Below, in pieces: positions 59,393-64,000 of a stretch of DNA of 64,000 bases. Location: assembly GCA_033064195.1 (NCBI GenBank), contig JARBJD010000171.1, positions 92,936-156,935 on the forward strand. Direction: 5' to 3'. The stretch comes from Blattamonas nauphoetae (lineage: Eukaryota; Preaxostyla; Oxymonadida). The notes beneath the pieces are model-generated. The model was given only the letters and a program-made list of their open reading frames with translations. It was not told the origin of the DNA and searched no databases. Position numbers and translations under genes: made by a program. Positions within the stretch are counted from its first letter, which is position 1; every line of letters begins with the position of its first letter.

Positions 59393-60431
59393 ATGAATCC
59401 AACTGAGATGTACAACGAAAGACGTCGAGTATGTTCAGAACAAGCATTAATTGAATCAATGAGAGAAGAGAACTGTTCGCTAGTCTCTGGGTATGTCAGA
59501 TATAATGTGCCGGTGACGTATGTTCATGAGGGATTGTCATTTTTTAATTTCAATGAAAGACCAAACAGAAATGAATCGAAAAAAATACAATTCACAAATG
59601 ATTGAGAAAATGATTGATCATAATCTCTCAACAACCAACGAGAATTCGGCAGTGATTGACTCACTTCAGAAGACAACAGAAGCACACAAGTCAGCGATAT
59701 CTTCAATCCAAAAAGTAGTCAGCACAAATGGATCAATCACGACACCAACAATTGGAGGATTGATCAATGTGAATGGAGCGAAGTGGAATGTCTCAGAAGG
59801 ATCACTTCCGAAGTATCCTGGAACATATCCGGCATCAACATTTTCTTCTGGAATTTCAATCTCACAATCGATTGCAGAATCTTCAGGAATTCAGTTCAAT
59901 GGTGATGGAATTATTATGTGGTCTCCCTGTGACAAACCAGCATTGTACTATTACGATGAGGACACGGGTTCAGGAGTGTTTTCAATATCCACAACGGGAA
60001 GTTTTTCTCAGCTATCAGACAGAAGAGTGAAAAGAAATATTGAACCATATCCCGATGTTCTTGAACAATTGAATAAAGTGGAAATTGTGCAGTATCAATT
60101 CAACACATTCGACTCGAAGATCAACAAAGTGACGAAACAAATAGAGAGCGAGACTGATGAAGAACACTTGAAGAACTGCAAAGAGAAATGTGAATGCTTG
60201 AAGAAGGAAAGTGAGAGGAAACACATTGGAGTGATTGCTCAACAGATCCAAGAAATATTCCCTGAGGTTGTGAATGATTCCAATCCAGATTGTCTTCAAG
60301 TTGATTATGCAGAACTCTCCTGTTTTTGTATCAAAGCCATTCAGGAATTATGTTCAATTGTCGGACAACAACAGACGGTCATCAATGAACTAATCCAAAA
60401 ATATAACTCACTGATCAATACTCCAACATGA
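59393..60431 (+). CDS. Virion fibre-like protein with S74 peptidase (intramolecular chaperone) domain
   Basis: The main frame is ATG 59553 (open from 59520) to TGA 60431. The C-terminal third is the self-cleaving chaperone domain of phage and viral tail fibres (peptidase S74, endosialidase type): the cleavage site SDRRVKRNI (Ser 166, Lys 171 counted from 59520), then HIGVIAQQIQEIFPEVV and LQVDYAELSCFCIKAIQEL. A short coiled-coil-like N-terminal region and a Gly/Ser-rich middle (PSTF and SGIS-type beta segments) fit a trimeric fibre. A preceding frame, 59393..59605 (MNPTEMYNERRRVCSEQAL), probably encodes the N-terminal anchor; joining needs a single frame change near the T-run at 59537, which may be real or an assembly indel. 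It converges with the minus-strand 136-codon gene, overlapping by 17 nt. It likely folds and trimerises a host-attachment fibre. Confidence 0.75.
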
Positions 60432-60825
60432 GATCAACAAGGAATTCATAGTACTCTTTGGTTATTTTTCCATTGATTGTTTCCGTTGTTTCCATCTCAA
60501 TTGATTCACCAGAACTGTCTTTAAACCAGATCTTCACTATGGACTGTCGAGTACTTAATTCCCACTTCTTTCGCTTCGCAATCTGTTCGTTACAGAAAGC
60601 AACAAACGAGTCATTGAATGCATCAGTCTGAATCCAATCACCATGGATTGTGATGTGCTGAGGAATATCTTTTGAAATGACAGTTGAGTTACCATTCATT
60701 TCTTCCCTCACATGGATGAGTTTACAGTCGAGGAAATGAACATATTTTTGGTTTCGAGAATTGGTAAAATCAGGAGGGAGTTGAGCAGTGTGAGAATTCT
60801 GAATTGAGAAATAACGTTTGACCAT
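60415..60825 (-). CDS. Small viral protein of unknown function
   Basis: 136 codons from ATG 60825 (MVKRYFSIQNSHTAQLPPDF) to TGA. I do not recognise it. Composition suggests alternating beta-strands (KLIHVREEMNGNSTVISKDI; QSIVKIWFKDSSGESIEMET) and a C-terminal helix, so a minor capsid or penton-like role is possible from position alone: it lies directly downstream of the capsid gene on the same strand, 69 nt away. It is shorter than typical Polinton penton proteins. TTTATTTTT lies 13 nt upstream of its ATG. Confidence 0.6.
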   Translation of the reverse strand: MVKRYFSIQNSHTAQLPPDFTNSRNQKYVHFLDCKLIHVREEMNGNSTVISKDIPQHITIHGDWIQTDAFNDSFVAFCNEQIAKRKKWELSTRQSIVKIWFKDSSGESIEMETTETINGKITKEYYEFLVDLMLEY

Positions 60826-60838
60826 TTGTGATTTCTAC

Positions 60839-60847
60839 AAAAATAAA
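60839..60847 (-). promoter_or_regulatory. Possible viral promoter motif TTTATTTTT
   Basis: Minus-strand 9-mer 13 nt upstream of ATG 60825. Confidence 0.35.
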
Positions 60848-60894
60848 ATATTCAATTTAGTAATATGACTCTGTCATTCTAGAAATGCTATGCA

Positions 60895-62583
60895 TTAATA
60901 TCCTCTCTTCACTTCTTCATAGGCTTCTTGGAGTCGACGATCAATGACATATCGCACTCGTGGTTGTCCATTCTCAATCCAGAACAACCAATATGTTGCT
61001 TGATGTAGTGCTAGAATTGGAGGAGGAGGTCCATCTTTGGTTGATGTGAAATATGGATCAAGTTCTCCCTGATTGATTGGTGTTCCTCTGTAGACAATAT
61101 TCACTGATTCTGCTGTTGAAATACCTTCTTCTCCACCAGCAATTTCACTTCGATCTGTTGGAACCATAAATGTGAAACAAGTTGCATCTGTTACTGGTTT
61201 TGTTCTCTTATATTCCTTTGCTTTATAGTCAAACATTCGAGTTGAACAAATTGAATTTTCAAACTCTTCTGTTGCGGAACAACCAATGAAATCACCATTC
61301 ACCATCATCATTTGATAGAACTCTGGTGATATTGTTGACATTGGGAAATTGGGAAAGTTGGATCCAAGCATTTCGAAGTGACCAACATAGTGAGGATTTC
61401 TGAAGACTGTACATTCGTTTGGTCTTTCAGGGAACAAGCACATTAGATTCATGAGATTGTTGAGTTTGATACTGATGTTTGATCTCACTCCCATTGCGTT
61501 CGCTTTAGTTTGGAATGATTGTGTGTCAATTCTTTCTGCTTTCATGACATACAGAGTCTTCGAATATGTGTTGAAGAGGGATTGTTTTGTTGCATCAGTG
61601 ATTTGATATCCATAGCAAATTGTTGAGACTTTGTCCACCGAAGAGGATTGAACAGTGCAAGTGAAACTTATGGCTCCAACCTCAGCGACTGTACTGGCGG
61701 GTGGAGCATAACTCCTTTTACTGCTAGCTTTCAGTACTGGATTTCCTATCTGTGTAAATTCCTGTGTTACTGGAGAAAAGTCCCCATCAGACATCAAGAG
61801 CATGTTGGTTTGATCCGACATACTTGTCAAGTCTTTATCTGGAAACAATTCACGGCAACCTTGTGAAGATTTTCGAATGACAGTTGAATGTTGAATTGGA
61901 CAGTACACTAGTGAATCAGTTGTCAAGTGAAATCTTAAACGTAAATTACCAAAGATTGAATTGGGATATTGATCAAATGTACTCAGTGGAAGTAGATTCA
62001 CAAATGGAATAACCAACGGAATTGTCTTTGTGAGTTTATTTGTGGATTTATTGACGGGAACATAGTAGAATCCGCACACACTCTGATCCATTCTCTGACC
62101 ATTTTCACAAAGACTGTAGCAGTGCTTCATATTGTTTTTCTCTTCATGTGACTTGAATGTGTGATACAGAAATGATTCGTGAACATGATTGTTCTGAAGT
62201 GAATTGTCAATGATGTTTCCATGACTGTCGACGAGTCTCATATCTCGAATTGCATCTGAGGATGATTTGTATCCGACGAATATTCCGGATAGTCCGACGT
62301 ACTCTCCTGTTTCACTACTCGTATATGAATATGGAACAGTAATCGTGAGATCAATTCGCAAATGACTCTTCATAAATTCAGTAACATCATGACCGTCATA
62401 GCACAATGGAACTTCAATCTCGTCTCCAATTCTGCAAGGCATAGGAGGATTTGTTGGATGCACTTCTTGGATGGAGTAGATGTGAGGTTCTGAATCCCAC
62501 TGTTTCGGCAGATATGATTGCACTTCGATTTGCTCAATTAATGTCGATGTTGGTTTGGATTGATTTGATCTGATACTTCTCAT
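60895..62583 (-). CDS. Double-jelly-roll-like major capsid protein of a Polinton-like virus
   Basis: 562 codons from ATG 62583 to TAA; one intact frame. The protein is rich in beta-strand-forming residues throughout and has the size of Polinton/PLV major capsid proteins. Diagnostic-looking segments are IPFVNLLPLSTFDQYPNSI, FGNLRLRFHLTTDS, CTVFRNPHYVGHFEM, and a C-terminus with a Pro-rich turn followed by an aromatic strand (PPPPILALHQATYWLFW) and a charged tail (VRYVIDRRLQEAYEEV). No signal or membrane segment. The fold call is from pattern memory, supported by the S74 fibre gene next door and by a second, decayed paralogue immediately upstream. The gene would form the hexameric capsid shell. 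Base composition is visibly more AT-rich than the host genes. Confidence 0.6.
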   Translation of the reverse strand: MRSIRSNQSKPTSTLIEQIEVQSYLPKQWDSEPHIYSIQEVHPTNPPMPCRIGDEIEVPLCYDGHDVTEFMKSHLRIDLTITVPYSYTSSETGEYVGLSGIFVGYKSSSDAIRDMRLVDSHGNIIDNSLQNNHVHESFLYHTFKSHEEKNNMKHCYSLCENGQRMDQSVCGFYYVPVNKSTNKLTKTIPLVIPFVNLLPLSTFDQYPNSIFGNLRLRFHLTTDSLVYCPIQHSTVIRKSSQGCRELFPDKDLTSMSDQTNMLLMSDGDFSPVTQEFTQIGNPVLKASSKRSYAPPASTVAEVGAISFTCTVQSSSVDKVSTICYGYQITDATKQSLFNTYSKTLYVMKAERIDTQSFQTKANAMGVRSNISIKLNNLMNLMCLFPERPNECTVFRNPHYVGHFEMLGSNFPNFPMSTISPEFYQMMMVNGDFIGCSATEEFENSICSTRMFDYKAKEYKRTKPVTDATCFTFMVPTDRSEIAGGEEGISTAESVNIVYRGTPINQGELDPYFTSTKDGPPPPILALHQATYWLFWIENGQPRVRYVIDRRLQEAYEEVKRGY

Positions 62584-62589
62584 TTATAG

Positions 62590-62598
62590 AAAAATAAA
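62590..62598 (-). promoter_or_regulatory. Possible viral promoter motif TTTATTTTT
   Basis: Minus-strand 9-mer 6 nt upstream of capsid ATG 62583. Confidence 0.35.
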
Positions 62599-62630
62599 AA
62601 ATACAATATCATTATTTTCTTTTACCGTTT

Positions 62631-64000
62631 TCAATTTGGAATAATTCCTAAATCTTTATGTAATGTTTTCAATGAATGATTAGGATAGTATTCGACTCTT
62701 GGTTCACCATTGCTGTATCGTAATACCCACCACGTTGTGGCAGTAGTAGCTAATATAGGTGCTGGAGGATGTGTAAATGTTAGTTATATCTCCTCCACTG
62801 ACTTGGGTCGTACATTGTAGTGTGTCGAGACGATATATTGGTTGAGATCTCAATGTGACTGCAACATTCACACCTCTGGAACTGATTGAATCATTACAGT
62901 TCGTTGGACATCCACTTCTCTGTGTGGAGAAGCACAAGAGGAAATGTTGTCATGAATCGGTCGCACTCTTTGTCATTGTTTCACGAGGATATGTTCCGTC
63001 ACCGGAGAGTTTCTCTTCAACGAGAGAATCTGTAAGTGATCGCTCCAAATCATCTCGGAACAGTGAGGAGTATGAATCAAGGTTGAGAGTCGACAATGCG
63101 AACTGGTAGAAACGAGCTCCAATAGTTGTAGTCGGTTGTTCTGGATAATATCTGTTTTGTAGATTCACTTGGATGTTCTTCTGCATTGGATTGTGGAAAC
63201 AAGTGATTTCATTATCGTAGTGACAAGAGAAGCATAATATCCTTGGCATTCACAAGTACCATCTGTTGAGTACAGTCAATTCCTGTTGCCGTTGGTGTCT
63301 TTTGAAATGGATAGAATGAGATCTTTTCTGCTGGAATTGTTCTAGGACGATTTGGTACATCTGCTAAATTCTCTTTAGCAATGCTCTTTAATATTGTCCA
63401 GAACTCATACCCAATACATCAATTTGATAATCAAGAATGTTCAATGTATATATTGATCCACGTATACAGGTTCTGTTGTCAGGACGTGGCTGTAGTCATA
63501 AAAGCGTCTTTATAACCGATGGTTGGAGAAATGATTGACCAATTTTAGACAGAAATTCTTAGGTACATGAATTTCGAGATTATTCAAAAAGGGACGGTGT
63601 TGAATAGTACTTTTGAATTGCTCCTTTTATATTTGGTGCTGCTGCTGTTCCAGTAACAGAAATTGATGATAGTGTATTTTTCAATGTCAGTTCAGGTTCA
63701 GGCAGCAGACAGCATCCTCATTGATGTACACTCAATTTCAGATCACCAAATAGACATCGTGGATAGTCAGTCATACCCGAGAAAATGAGAAGATCTTCAA
63801 GAATTGATTGACACAGTTGGCATCAATACTGTCGCATAAAAGTACTAGTGACTTTGAATCTGAAGTCCAGTATTTGGAATTTAAGCACCAACCTTGATTC
63901 ACATCATGGTTGGCTGTTTTGCCAGGTGCTGACAATGTTTTGATTACTCAATTGACTCTTGGGAACGATCATATTGTGATGTGTGATTCCATGGATACAT
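62631..64000 (-). pseudogene. Second, decayed major capsid gene, running off the window
   Basis: Minus-strand pieces in changing frames match the intact capsid protein in order: DYPRCLFGDLKLSV (compare QYPNSIFGNLRLRF), TIPAEKISFYPFQKTPTATG (compare the MKAERIDTQSF region), CFHNPMQKNIQVN (compare VFRNPHYVGHF), SSRGVNVAVTLRSQPIY (compare ESVNIVYRGTPI), and PPAPILATTATTWWVL with NGEPRVEYY (compare PPPPILALHQATYWLF and NGQPRVRYV), ending at TGA 62633..62631. At least three frame changes are needed, for example near 63240 and near 62770. The 5' end lies beyond 64000. It is a tandem paralogue, not a copy of the same sequence: identity is low. Confidence 0.75.

Noticed and set aside
1..64000. CRISPR arrays, operons or Shine-Dalgarno sites
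   Set aside because: Sequence is eukaryotic in style (spliceosomal introns); the only regular array has 138-bp units without spacer structure.

Overview
This looks like nuclear DNA of an anaerobic protist, most probably an oxymonad related to Blattamonas. The reasons are giant secreted beta-helix proteins rich in Ser/Thr/Cys, very small GT-AG introns (about 30-100 nt) that fit the reading frames, SPRY-like repeats with the signature FPIDEGEWELKI, an ARM-like lineage-specific family, a bacterial-type NlpC/P60 hydrolase relic, and a Polinton-like viral block. The organism call rests on remembered family resemblance; no database was searched.

Layout. 0.2-1.6 kb: a two-exon gene of unknown function. 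2.7-3.3 kb: a dead NlpC/P60 hydrolase. 3.7-8.3 kb: two neighbouring minus-strand genes that share an N-terminal module but end differently, one in an SPRY-like domain, the other in MyTH4 plus RhoGAP (disrupted). 8.8-25.1 kb: two divergent giant beta-helix surface-protein genes; the plus-strand one is split by a 529-bp inverted-repeat element. 25.3-27.7 kb: ARM-like genes. 29.4-34.9 kb: a long disrupted gene with an RME-8/DNAJC13-like segment. 35.7-39.1 kb: two long-TIR DNA elements, the second inserted at a TA inside an ARM-like gene (37.4-39.9 kb). 40.3-42.8 kb: a HEAT/ARM-like gene. 43.6-47.0 kb: a pseudokinase joined to a coiled coil and three SPRY-like repeats. 47-54.4 kb: gene-poor, with a short TIR element, coding remnants and a decayed copy related to the 29.4-kb gene. 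54.5-56.3 kb: a MULE transposase. 56.9-59.4 kb: a strand-asymmetric, tandemly repeated tract. 59.4-64.0 kb: a viral module with an S74 fibre-like protein, a small protein, a double-jelly-roll-like major capsid protein, and a second, broken capsid gene running off the right edge.

How it fits together. The left two thirds is host sequence made of expanded families, many of them broken by stops, frameshifts or transposons. The right end is an integrated virus-like element next to a transposon. All three stop codons occur as lesions, so the breaks look like decay or assembly indels rather than a changed genetic code. No tRNA, rRNA or CRISPR was recognised.
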